A stretch of DNA of 6,810 nt from Acidobacteriaceae bacterium (GCA_030040115.1 JASHUH010000458.1:1-6810), one strand, 5' to 3'; counted from the stretch's first letter, positions 1 to 6,701 are shown. Translations and numbers: made by a program. The notes: generated by a model from the sequence alone, not told the origin.

Positions 1-716
1 ATAGTGAAGTACACTTTCAGGTTGCTCCAAGAGGCCGGGATGGCCGCGCCCAGCGCCATCCACATGGGAACCGTGGGGAGACAGGTCACAAATTCCATGA
101 AACGCTGAACGAGGTTATCGGTCACCCCGCCGTAGTAGCCCGACGCTCCGCCAATCAAGCATCCGAGCACAAACGTGATGAAGACGCCGACCAGCCCCAC
201 GGTCAACGAAATCTGTGTGGCGATCAGATCGCGGGAAAAGCAGTCCCGGCCCAGAATATCGGTGCCCATCAAATTGAGCTGCGCGACGGGGCCTACACCG
301 AAAAGGTGAAAGTCGCTGGGGATGAGACCGAGGTAACGATACCCGACGCCGCGGACGAACCAATGCACTCGCATCGGCTCGCTCTCGTCGATTACAAAAT
401 CGCGCTCGAACGTGGCCGGGTTCGAATGAATCTTGACTCGATAGACCATGGGCCCGGTAAACCTGCCGTGGAAGAAGAAGTGGACCCGCGTGGGAGGCGC
501 GTAGGCGTAGGGCGAGGGCTGCCATGGTCCATAAGGGGCTAGAAATTGCGCAAACAGCGCGATGAAATAGAACCCCCCGAGGAGCCAGATGCTGATGAGG
601 GCCAGCTTATGCGAGCTGAACTTGGCTCGGACCAGTCGCCATTGCGACCAGGAAACATCTTCGCCGTGGCTTGCCACAACAGCCGGGCCGCTCGCTATAA
701 GTGTCGGGGCGCTCAT
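1..716 (-). CDS. ABC transporter permease, OppC/DppC family (3' end beyond window)
   Basis: Inner-membrane permease subunit of a peptide/oligosaccharide-class ABC importer. The ATG at 716-714 opens a frame of 238 codons that runs off the left edge, so the C-terminal part, including the EAA loop that contacts the ATPase, is not visible. Seen: a cytoplasmic N-terminus, a first membrane segment at about residues 38-60, the family signature GTDILGRDCFSRDL at 151-164, a second membrane segment at about 168-192, GYYGG at 193-197, and the start of the next conserved block (QRFMEFVTCLPTVPMW, 204-219). The stretch between membrane segment 1 and the GTD motif is roughly 90 residues, longer than in E. 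coli DppC. Such an insert, ending in a GLIPSDFHLFG-like segment, is known in one subgroup of OppC-type permeases. The start lies one base after the stop of the upstream permease gene, with only a weak ribosome-binding site, so coupled translation is likely. The family is certain; the substrate is not. Confidence 0.93.
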   Translation of the reverse strand, partial: MSAPTLIASGPAVVASHGEDVSWSQWRLVRAKFSSHKLALISIWLLGGFYFIALFAQFLAPYGPWQPSPYAYAPPTRVHFFFHGRFTGPMVYRVKIHSNPATFERDFVIDESEPMRVHWFVRGVGYRYLGLIPSDFHLFGVGPVAQLNLMGTDILGRDCFSRDLIATQISLTVGLVGVFITFVLGCLIGGASGYYGGVTDNLVQRFMEFVTCLPTVPMWMALGAAIPASWSNLKVYFT

Positions 717-717
717 T

Positions 718-1731
718 TTATTCCAGCCTGATTCTCGGATCTGTGTATGCGAGGATCAGATCCGAGATTAAGAATCCAAAGACGGTCAGAATGCTCATAA
801 TCATCACGCAACTCGACGCAAGATACATGTCCTCGGCGAGCAGGGCGCGATACATGACCGGCCCGATGGTGGGTAGACCTAGAACAATGCCGACGACCGT
901 ATCGCCGGAAAAGAGTTCCGCCAACAGCCATCCACCGGAGCTGATGATGGGGTTCAAGGCGACCCGCACCGGGTAACGCCGGACGAGCACGCTCTCAGGC
1001 AGACCTTTGGCGCGCGCGGTGGTGACGTACTGCTTACCCAGTTCGTCGAGCAGCGTTGCGCGCATCGTGCGCGTGAGGTTGGCGATGCCCGCAATGCCGA
1101 TAACGAACAGAGGCACAGGCAGGTGCATCAACAGGTTGCCGGCCTTGGCCCAGCTGAGCGGCTGCCCTATGAACTGCGGCGATTCCAGGCCGCCCATCGT
1201 GACGCCGAAGGAGACATAGAAGATCCACATAAGCACCAGCGCCAGTAGGAATCCGGGGGTGGCCATGCCGATGAAGGCGATGAACGAGGCGACGAAATCG
1301 GTGGTCGAGTACTGCCGGCGCGCGGTGTAGATGCCGATGGGAATGGCGATCGCATAGGTAAAAAGCATCGATCCGAAGGTCAACAAAAGCGTCCAGGGAA
1401 GCCGCTCGGCGATGATGAGGTTGACTTTCTTCCCGTAGAGGAACGAGACACCCATGTCGCCGCGAGCAAAGCGCGTGACCCACTCCCAGTACTGAACGAT
1501 CATGGGCCGGTCAAGGCCATAGGCGTGGCGCAGAGCGACCAGCGTCGCCGAGTCGACTCCCATCCCGGACCGGCTCAGTTCCTCTACATAGGATTCAAGA
1601 AAATCTCCCGGCGGAAGCTGGATCACTAGAAACGCGAAAAATGAGATCAACACCAGGACGACTGCGGCCCAAGCAATACGCTTGGCGACGTAGCGGGCCA
1701 GTGGGTGGTTGATGATGCTGGGCCTAGCCAT
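718..1731 (-). CDS. ABC transporter permease, OppB/DppB family
   Basis: Second membrane subunit of the importer, expected to pair with the OppC-like protein encoded next. I chose the ATG at 1731-1729 (337 aa, about the length of E. coli DppB). It has GGAG four bases upstream and the protein then begins MARPSIINHPLARYVAKR, the usual short basic lead into membrane segment 1. The open frame extends further 5', but that part lies inside the upstream gene. Seen: membrane segment 1 (about 19-38); the family motif YGLDRPMIVQYWEWVTRFARGD in the following periplasmic region (71-92); segments at about 113-137, 145-178, 202-222, 262-290 and 303-328; and the cytoplasmic EAA-type loop at 230-262 (ELGKQYVTTARAKGL...NP) that docks on the ATPase. 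The start overlaps the end of the solute-binding protein gene by 8 bp; the stop TAA (720-718) is one base from the next start. The frame is intact. Family is certain, substrate unknown. Confidence 0.95.
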   Translation of the reverse strand: MARPSIINHPLARYVAKRIAWAAVVLVLISFFAFLVIQLPPGDFLESYVEELSRSGMGVDSATLVALRHAYGLDRPMIVQYWEWVTRFARGDMGVSFLYGKKVNLIIAERLPWTLLLTFGSMLFTYAIAIPIGIYTARRQYSTTDFVASFIAFIGMATPGFLLALVLMWIFYVSFGVTMGGLESPQFIGQPLSWAKAGNLLMHLPVPLFVIGIAGIANLTRTMRATLLDELGKQYVTTARAKGLPESVLVRRYPVRVALNPIISSGGWLLAELFSGDTVVGIVLGLPTIGPVMYRALLAEDMYLASSCVMIMSILTVFGFLISDLILAYTDPRIRLE

Positions 1732-3685
1732 GTCTCTCCGGAACATCCCAATAGTATGTCTGCACGAAGTACGATTTGGCCCACATGGTTCCATAGCCCA
1801 TGTGCACGTTCTCGGGCACGTTCTCCAGTCCGTCGGCAACGACTACCGGTTGCGGCGCATAGCCGACAGTCCCGATGCACACCAACTGCTTGCTAAAGAA
1901 ATCCCATACGGCGCGGCCCAGTTGCTCGTACTCCGCGTCGGACTTGGCGCTGTACCAGTCCGCCATGCGATCGAATTGATCGATCCACTCCTGCGGCGGC
2001 TTCACGCCCGATTTGCCCTGGCTGTAATACCACAGCCACCAGTCCACCGCGTAAAAAAGAACCTCTTGGGGATTCCACTTCGTCACCCAGGGAAGATAGG
2101 CCGCAATCTCTTCCACCATATCGCCGTTCCAGCACGTGCAATCCTGATTGCCGGCCCGGCAGAGCCACTCACGATATCGAAAATCGGTCTCCTTCATGAC
2201 GGCCTCGATGCCCACCTGGGCCCAGTCCTGGCGCACGAATTCGAGCAGTTCGTCGGGAAAGTTCTGCTTGTTGAAGACGACAACCGAAACAAAGCGCTGT
2301 CCATCGATCCCCAACCGGAAAGGCTCGCCGGACACGCGGGCGAGCCCGACCTCGTCGAGCAGCTGATTTGCCTTCACCGGGTCGTATTGCGCGCAGTAAT
2401 CGATCCACGCCGCGTCGAAGTACGACACCGTGGGGCTGATCGTCGCCTGCCACTCTTTTGCCTGGCCGAAATACAGCGTCTGGTTGATGCGGCGCCGGTC
2501 GATTGCATGCGACAGAGCTTGACGGAAGCGCAGATCGTTGTAGACTTTTCGCTTCACCGGATCCTTGTGATTCAGGTTGAAAGCGAACATGCACTCGGAC
2601 CCATCCGCCAGATGCCAGTGCCGTATGCTGTAGCGTCCCCGTGACTCGTTCTTGGTGAAGACCGAAATTTGCGACATGTCGCAGATGCCCTCCGAGACCG
2701 ATCCGGTCGCGCGTCGAGCCTCCTGCAACCGCTCGTCCTCGACCACCTGCACATAGAGCCGATCGATATAAGGCAGCTGGTTGCCTTCCTGATCAACCTC
2801 AAAGAAGTAGGGATTGCGCTCGTAGATGTCGTGCGTGGTCGTCGAGGCGACACGCACCCACGGCGCCACATGGGGCTTATTGATTACCGGATGCATGTAA
2901 TCCCGCAGCATCATGTAGTACTGATACCAGGCGGCGAACCCATGCTGGCGCGCGATCTTGTCGGCATTCGGATTGAAAGCGGCGTGAAACTGTTTCATCC
3001 AGTGCGCGGGCTGGCCAAAGTAACTCCCGAAGGCCATGTACTCCGAGGCGGAGAGATTGACGCAGGGCCGGAAGGGTTCCCGGAATCCGATGCGAAAGGT
3101 CAGCCGGTCAATCTGGGTGAACTCCGCGTACTCGTTCCCCACCTTGAAGGTCCTCGGCCCCTCGGGAAAAATCGTGGGATTGCGCGCCTCGTTCCACCAC
3201 CACCAGAGCACGTCCTCGGCTGTCAGATCCACACCGTCGGACCACTTCAAACCTTCGCGGATGTGAAAGGTGTATGCCCGAAAATCTGGCGTCCCGGTCA
3301 CCACATCGCACAAATGCGGCCGGATCACGCGACCTTGGTTGTCTGTCTCCTGCGCGGCCACAATGAGCGTGCCGTCCAAGTGGAATCGGCCGCCCGGACT
3401 CTCCGCCTGGTCGTAAAGCGTCCCGCCATATCTACCGATTTGGGCCACATGCCGCACGAACGGGACCGCCGGCAGCCGCTCTTCCACCGGGGGCAACTTC
3501 CCAGCGGCAACCAGGGCCGCGAGCATCGGCGCCTCCCGATACTTCCCGCGCGACTTCTTTCCCGCCCACGTCGACTCTTGTGCGTGCATATCCTGCTCGG
3601 CATCCCCGCGCAGGATCGACATCGTCACCAGTGAGGCGGCCGTGGCGCACCACAATAACCTGCGCCGGCTAATTTTATTGTCCAT
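1724..3685 (-). CDS. ABC transporter substrate-binding protein, family 5 (SBP_bac_5), Tat-like signal
   Basis: Periplasmic solute receptor that should deliver its ligand to the two permeases encoded downstream. It has 653 residues, longer than E. coli DppA or OppA (about 540) but usual for a large subgroup sharing the N-terminal EAPMLAALVAAGKLPPVEERLP block (51-71). Seen: an export signal with a twin-arginine motif (SRRRLL, 6-11) followed by a hydrophobic stretch. Cys13 is preceded by Trp and does not form a lipobox, so a soluble periplasmic protein is more likely than a lipoprotein. Family-5 landmarks follow: YTFHIREGLKWSDGVDLTAEDVLWWW (138-163), the YERNPYFFEVD...QLPYIDRL segment (288-310), and NDLRFRQALSHAIDRRRI (383-400). 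The ATG at 3685 overlaps the end of the GH30 gene by 11 bp, with GAGG just upstream. Family-5 proteins bind peptides, but some bind cello- or other oligosaccharides; the neighbouring glycosidase favours a sugar-containing ligand here. That is inference. Confidence 0.93.
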   Translation of the reverse strand: MDNKISRRRLLWCATAASLVTMSILRGDAEQDMHAQESTWAGKKSRGKYREAPMLAALVAAGKLPPVEERLPAVPFVRHVAQIGRYGGTLYDQAESPGGRFHLDGTLIVAAQETDNQGRVIRPHLCDVVTGTPDFRAYTFHIREGLKWSDGVDLTAEDVLWWWWNEARNPTIFPEGPRTFKVGNEYAEFTQIDRLTFRIGFREPFRPCVNLSASEYMAFGSYFGQPAHWMKQFHAAFNPNADKIARQHGFAAWYQYYMMLRDYMHPVINKPHVAPWVRVASTTTHDIYERNPYFFEVDQEGNQLPYIDRLYVQVVEDERLQEARRATGSVSEGICDMSQISVFTKNESRGRYSIRHWHLADGSECMFAFNLNHKDPVKRKVYNDLRFRQALSHAIDRRRINQTLYFGQAKEWQATISPTVSYFDAAWIDYCAQYDPVKANQLLDEVGLARVSGEPFRLGIDGQRFVSVVVFNKQNFPDELLEFVRQDWAQVGIEAVMKETDFRYREWLCRAGNQDCTCWNGDMVEEIAAYLPWVTKWNPQEVLFYAVDWWLWYYSQGKSGVKPPQEWIDQFDRMADWYSAKSDAEYEQLGRAVWDFFSKQLVCIGTVGYAPQPVVVADGLENVPENVHMGYGTMWAKSYFVQTYYWDVPERHG

Positions 3686-5114
3686 CGCCTCGCCACTCGA
3701 AGGTAATGGTGGTGTTGGTCGGTAACGTGCTATAAAGCGCCTTCCCTCGCCAGATGATCTTGAACCTCTGTGGCTCTGCTGTATCGTTGTACGCGATTAA
3801 CACCAGCGAGCCGTTCGGATTTTGAAAGGCGACGTTCAGCACGTTCGGATTCTCATCCGACTGGATGCGCAGAGCGCCGTTCGTCACGAATTTCGTGTAC
3901 TGGCCGAGCGTGTAATATTCCGTGGTGTATTCCACGGTTCCGGTCCGTGCATCGTTCGCGTGCACAACCACCAGACCGGTGCAGGTGGCGCATCCGCCGC
4001 GATGCGGTCCGAGGTTCTCGTCGGTCGCAACCGGCCACTTCACGAAGCTCTTACCCCAGTTGCGGAAGACGTTCACCATGTCCCTCATGTCCCGCTTCTG
4101 CTGCTTGCTGCCCGCGCCGAAACCTGAGCGTTCCGTTAAAAACATCTCCACCCCATAGCGGTCGTGCAGCTCAGACTGAATCTCCGGAGGGCCGGAATAG
4201 CCGTGCCAGGCAACACCACCGACATAGGGCGAGTTGCGGATGGTGTCGTCGGCCAGCAGCGGCGTCACCAGGTCCGCGTTGGCCCAGTTGAAGTCCAGGA
4301 GCAGGATTTTCGTGGTCAGGTGATTCTTCGCGAAGGCCGGGAGCCAATAATCCTTAAGCATCGTCGCCATTTCCGCTGGGGTCACGGTAAGCAGCGAGGG
4401 ATAGTTTACTGAATCACAACAGGTGGGTTCATTATTGAGGCTTACGTAGTTCACATGCAACCCCTGCGCCTCGTACGCCTGGATCGCCTTCACGAAATAG
4501 TTGGCGTGGTGAACGTAGTACTGCGGCAGCACATCCCCGGCCACCAGCGATCCGCTCGACTTCATCCACGCCGGCGGGCTCCACGCGTTGATCATCAACG
4601 TGAGCTTGGGATTGAGCCTGCGCGCCGTCTGCGTCAACGGGATGACGTCGGTCAGGTCGTGATCGATGCTGAAGTGCGGCAGAGTCGGATCGCTCCGGTC
4701 CGCTGCGTTGTCGTCGAGCGTGTACCATTCGCGCGTCAGGTCGCTTGAGCCAATGGGGTTGCGAAGAAAGCTGATGCCGATTCCCTTCACGGGGTCGAAG
4801 AGCCGCTTCATCACCTCGTCGCGCTGCACGGGTGAAAGCTTTTGATGGATCAGCCACGCCGCGCCATCCGTAAATGCAGCGCCTCCGCCCTCCATCCGCT
4901 GATAGGTTGTCTTCTCATTGAGGTGGATCGCCGGGACGTTATCTTCGATATCCTCTGCAAAGGCGAGATCTGGCTGCTTCTCCAGGCCGACTACGATGCC
5001 GTAATTATCTGTTGTGGTGATCCACGATTGCACCTGAACCTGTTGCGCTTGCACAACGGCTCCGGAAAAACAGACGAGTGCAACCCATGCTAACGACCAT
5101 CCTGACGCGCGCAC
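3675..5114 (-). CDS. Glycoside hydrolase family 30 (glucosylceramidase-like), secreted
   Basis: Retaining beta-glycosidase of family GH30, whose bacterial members act on beta-glucosyl, beta-1,6-glucan or beta-xylosyl linkages; the exact substrate cannot be read from sequence. I place the start at GTG 5114-5112 (479 aa). AGGTGG lies six bases upstream, and the product then begins with a clean Sec signal peptide (MRASGWSLAWVALVCFSGAVVQA, cut before QQ). The frame stays open to an ATG at 5294, but that codon lies upstream of the predicted -10 box and would bury the signal peptide about 60 residues in. Numbered from GTG: GGGAAFTDGAAW (76-87), INAWSPPAWMKSSGSL (175-190), the acid/base Glu229 in NNEP, AWHGYSG (302-308), the nucleophile Glu328 in FLTERSGFG, then a C-terminal beta-sandwich (about 400-479). 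First gene of the transporter operon; its stop overlaps the next start by 11 bp. Both catalytic residues are present, so it is likely active in the periplasm or outside. Confidence 0.93.
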   Translation of the reverse strand: MRASGWSLAWVALVCFSGAVVQAQQVQVQSWITTTDNYGIVVGLEKQPDLAFAEDIEDNVPAIHLNEKTTYQRMEGGGAAFTDGAAWLIHQKLSPVQRDEVMKRLFDPVKGIGISFLRNPIGSSDLTREWYTLDDNAADRSDPTLPHFSIDHDLTDVIPLTQTARRLNPKLTLMINAWSPPAWMKSSGSLVAGDVLPQYYVHHANYFVKAIQAYEAQGLHVNYVSLNNEPTCCDSVNYPSLLTVTPAEMATMLKDYWLPAFAKNHLTTKILLLDFNWANADLVTPLLADDTIRNSPYVGGVAWHGYSGPPEIQSELHDRYGVEMFLTERSGFGAGSKQQKRDMRDMVNVFRNWGKSFVKWPVATDENLGPHRGGCATCTGLVVVHANDARTGTVEYTTEYYTLGQYTKFVTNGALRIQSDENPNVLNVAFQNPNGSLVLIAYNDTAEPQRFKIIWRGKALYSTLPTNTTITFEWRGDGQ

Positions 5115-5120
5115 CGGATT

Positions 5121-5127
5121 CCACCTC
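5121..5127 (-). promoter_or_regulatory. Ribosome-binding site deciding the GTG start of the GH30 gene
   Basis: Read on the minus strand this is GAGGTGG, six bases before GTG 5114-5112. It is the best ribosome-binding site in the leader and is followed directly by a well-formed signal peptide, which is why the GTG is preferred over the ATGs at 5213, 5210 and 5294. Confidence 0.7.
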
Positions 5128-5200
5128 GTTTTTTGATCGAAATTTACTGGCGCGGCCTGCTTTTGCGAGATTGTGTCTCTCCCAGGTTCGGCTCCATTCG

Positions 5201-5244
5201 ACAATCGCATCATTGTTCCGTGCGACGCCAAAAACCAACAATGA
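5201..5244 (-). other. Leader inverted repeats (possible alternative hairpins) upstream of GH30
   Basis: Within the predicted 5' leader, 5210-5217 and 5237-5244 are perfect 8-bp inverted repeats (TCATTGTT/AACAATGA) with a 19-nt loop. The same central ATTGT (5212-5216) can instead pair with ACAAT at 5201-5205 (6-nt spacer), so the two pairings are mutually exclusive. The stems are AT-rich and weak. They could be an RNA structure, a protein-binding dyad or chance. Confidence 0.3.
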
Positions 5245-5274
5245 ACTCGAACCTGTTTAGGCGGTTGGTGCAAC

Positions 5275-5304
5275 ACTTTACGCCCGGATATCAAGAAGTG
5301 TCAA
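5275..5304 (-). promoter_or_regulatory. Predicted sigma-70-type promoter of the GH30/ABC transporter operon
   Basis: On the minus strand a perfect TTGACA (-35, 5304-5299) is followed after 18 bases by TAAAGT (-10, 5280-5275, four of six consensus bases). Transcription would begin near 5268, giving a leader of about 150 nt before the GTG. The left end of the insertion sequence lies only 15 bp upstream of the -35 box, so any activator or operator site formerly upstream is now displaced. This is a consensus match only. Confidence 0.5.
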
Positions 5305-5311
5305 ACCACGT

Positions 5312-5319
5312 CGGGGCAG
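5312..5319. repeat. Target-site duplication, left copy (imperfect)
   Basis: CGGGGCAG immediately outside the left inverted repeat; it differs by one base from the right copy at 6608-6615. Confidence 0.6.
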
Positions 5320-5357
5320 GGTGACGTCAAGCTGCTTGTGTAAATAGTCGGAGGGTG
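5320..5357. repeat. Left terminal inverted repeat of the IS256-family element
   Basis: Pairs with 6571-6607. Identical blocks are GGTGACGT (5320-5327), TTGTGTAAA (5336-5344) and GGAGGGTG (5350-5357). There are eight mismatches and one single-base gap between the two ends. The transposase stop codon (5329-5327) lies inside this repeat. Confidence 0.8.
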
Positions 5358-6513
5358 CGGGTTTTCCATTCCAGATTGAATCTCTGGAAGATGGAGTAAA
5401 TGATTCGGTCTACGGACTGCACGTTGACGAAACAGACCATAGGCCGAGTACGACGGCGAACTTCAACGAAGCAGCGTTCGATGATGTTGGTGGTGCGCAG
5501 CTTGCGCCACAGGTGTTTGGGAAAACGGAGGAAGGCCAGCAAGTCGGGCAGATCGCGTTCCAGTTGCCGCACCAGGGTGGGATATTCCCGGCGCCAGCGC
5601 CGACAGAAGGCGCGCGCAGCAGCCTCAGCCTGGCGTCTTCCGTCAGCCAGATAGATCGCTTGTGCGTCAGCCTTGACCGCATCGTGATCCCGCTTGCGGA
5701 CCTTGTCCAGGATGTTGCGCATCTTGTGCACCCAACAGCGCTGGTGGGCCACGCGCGAATACACGGTCTGGATGGCGGCGGCCAATCCGGGGCAGCCGTC
5801 GGTGACGATCAACAGCAGTTTGTCGCCCTTCAGTCCCCGCCGGTAGAGATCCTGCAGCAAGGCTTCCCAATCGGCCTGGCTCTCGCCTTTGGTGCGCAGG
5901 AAGGCCAGCAACTCCCGCCTTTTGTCCTGGCCCACCCCATAGGGTACCAGCATTTGCACGCACTGCCGTCCGGCGGGCCGGCGCACCTTCAGGTTCACTC
6001 CATCGAGAAACAGATACGCCCACTCATCCTTGAGCGGCGCCTGATGAAACTCTCGCACCGCTTCATCCAGATCGCGGGTCAGCCGCGAAACCGTCTGCGC
6101 GCTGACGGTTTCGCCGGTCATGGTGGCCACGATCCGGCCTACCTGCCGCGTGGAGATGCCGCGCAGAAAGGCTTCCCCAATCAGCAGCGCCAGCTCCGGC
6201 GCCCGGCGCTGGAACTTCTCGATCGCCCGGGGCAGGAAGCTCCTGCCCCGAGTCCGCGCAATGCCCAGCCGGATGGCACCGAACCGGGTCACAAAGTCCC
6301 TTTCGTAGTAGCCGTTGCGGTACTGGGACGGACGCCGCGGACCTCGCTCGTAACTGTCCAACACCGCAAACTGGTCACGCTCTCGCTCCGATTCCTCTTC
6401 CAGAAATCGCTTCCAGGCCAACCGTATCTTCTGCTCCAGGTCGCCCAGAAGCTCTCCTTCAAATCGACAAGAAAATGCTGGAAATGCTCGGTGACCGATA
6501 CTATCTTCGCCAT
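5327..6513 (-). pseudogene. IS256-family transposase, apparently frameshifted near the N-terminus
   Basis: DDE-type transposase of the IS256/Mutator family that would mobilise the surrounding element. The long intact frame (stop TGA 5329-5327) shows the family features in order: GYYERDFVTRFGAIRL, SARQV-like GISTRQVGRI, first Asp in FLDGVNLKVR, second Asp in VTDGCPGL, the CWVHKMRNIL segment, and the Glu-bearing TTNIIERCFVEVRRRTRP. The N-terminus is the problem. This frame opens at ATG 6580, inside the inverted repeat, and reads implausibly there. A better start is ATG 6513-6511, with AAGGAG ten bases upstream, encoding MAKIVSVTEHFQHFLVDLKESFW. That frame joins smoothly to GDLEQKIRLAWKRF if one G is restored in the GGG run at 6444-6446. 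The repaired protein would have 395 residues, normal for the family. A true deletion, a sequencing error or, less likely, recoding could explain this. If the frameshift is wrong, the gene is simply 5327-6580. Confidence 0.75.
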
Positions 6514-6570
6514 GGGTGTAAGGCTCCTTTCCGGACTTGGGCTTTAGCTCGTCAGGCCAAAGCCACCTTA

Positions 6571-6607
6571 CACCCTCCACCTTTTACACAATCGAAGTTA
6601 CGTCACC
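6571..6607. repeat. Right terminal inverted repeat of the IS256-family element
   Basis: Inverted copy of 5320-5357. The matching blocks fall at 6600-6607, 6583-6591 and 6571-6578. It lies on the transposase start side, and the ATG at 6580 of the long open frame falls within it, which argues against that ATG as the real start. Confidence 0.8.
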
Positions 6608-6615
6608 CGGGGAAG
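6608..6615. repeat. Target-site duplication, right copy (imperfect)
   Basis: CGGGGAAG immediately outside the right inverted repeat; it matches the left copy (5312-5319) at seven of eight positions. Confidence 0.6.
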
Positions 6616-6624
6616 AGAATCGGC

Positions 6625-6652
6625 TTGCGTTTTCCAGAGTAGGCTATACAAT
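6625..6652 (+). promoter_or_regulatory. Predicted promoter of nanE
   Basis: TTGCGT (-35, 6625-6630) and TACAAT (-10, 6647-6652, five of six consensus bases) are separated by 16 bp within an AT-rich patch of otherwise GC-rich DNA. Transcription would begin near 6659, giving a leader of about 60 nt. The promoter lies just outside the insertion sequence and appears intact. Consensus match only. Confidence 0.45.
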
Positions 6653-6672
6653 AATACAACCCACGGCGGAAG

Positions 6673-6684
6673 GAAAAGCTTTTC
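6673..6684. promoter_or_regulatory. Palindrome GAAAAGCTTTTC, candidate operator in the nanE leader
   Basis: Perfect 12-bp palindrome about 20 bp downstream of the predicted -10 box, where a repressor could block transcription. It contains a HindIII-type AAGCTT core, so chance is possible. No regulator gene is in view. Confidence 0.3.
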
Positions 6685-6686
6685 AG

Positions 6687-6701
6687 CGCCGAGTTTCGGC
6701 G
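6687..6701 (+). other. Short hairpin upstream of the nanE ribosome-binding site
   Basis: CGCCGA and TCGGCG form a perfect 6-bp GC-rich stem around the 3-nt loop GTT, ending nine bases before the GGAGG at 6710-6714. It could influence translation initiation or mRNA stability. There is no following U-run, so it is not a terminator. Confidence 0.35.

Larger units (their letters stand above)
5320..6607 (-). mobile_element. IS256-family insertion sequence, about 1.29 kb
   Basis: The element is bounded by imperfect inverted repeats of about 38 bp sharing three identical blocks (GGTGACGT, TTGTGTAAA, GGAGGGTG). The flanks CGGGGCAG (5312-5319) and CGGGGAAG (6608-6615) match at 7 of 8 positions, which fits the 8-9 bp target duplications typical of IS256 elements. 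The total length, the single transposase frame of IS256/Mutator type and the stop codon lying inside the left repeat all fit the family. It separates the GH30 operon from nanE. The one mismatch in the target duplication and the apparent transposase frameshift suggest that the insertion is not very recent. The element could not be assigned to a named IS. Confidence 0.85.

Noticed and set aside
1732..1839. Longer N-terminus for the OppB-like permease from ATG 1839
   Set aside because: The added residues are a Cys/Arg-rich readthrough of the binding protein's 3' end; ATG 1731 has a good ribosome-binding site and gives the normal length.
1709..2644. 311-codon plus-strand open frame opposite the binding protein gene
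   Set aside because: It lies wholly antisense to a gene with clear SBP_bac_5 motifs and shows no recognisable domain; a GC-rich shadow.
2669..3634. 321-codon plus-strand open frame opposite the binding protein gene
   Set aside because: Antisense shadow of the same gene, rich in Arg/His/Pro with no family features.
5115..5294. Longer GH30 start at ATG 5294 (539 residues)
   Set aside because: It would place about 60 non-homologous residues before the signal peptide, and the ATG lies upstream of the predicted -10 box; GTG 5114 has a better ribosome-binding site.
6440..6450. Programmed -1 frameshift in the transposase
   Set aside because: The site (TTCTGGGCG on the minus strand) is not a slippery heptamer, and IS256-family transposases are normally made from one frame; a deletion or sequencing error is simpler.
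5513..6547. 344-codon plus-strand open frame opposite the transposase
   Set aside because: Fully antisense to the well-supported IS256 transposase; no motif or independent ribosome-binding evidence.
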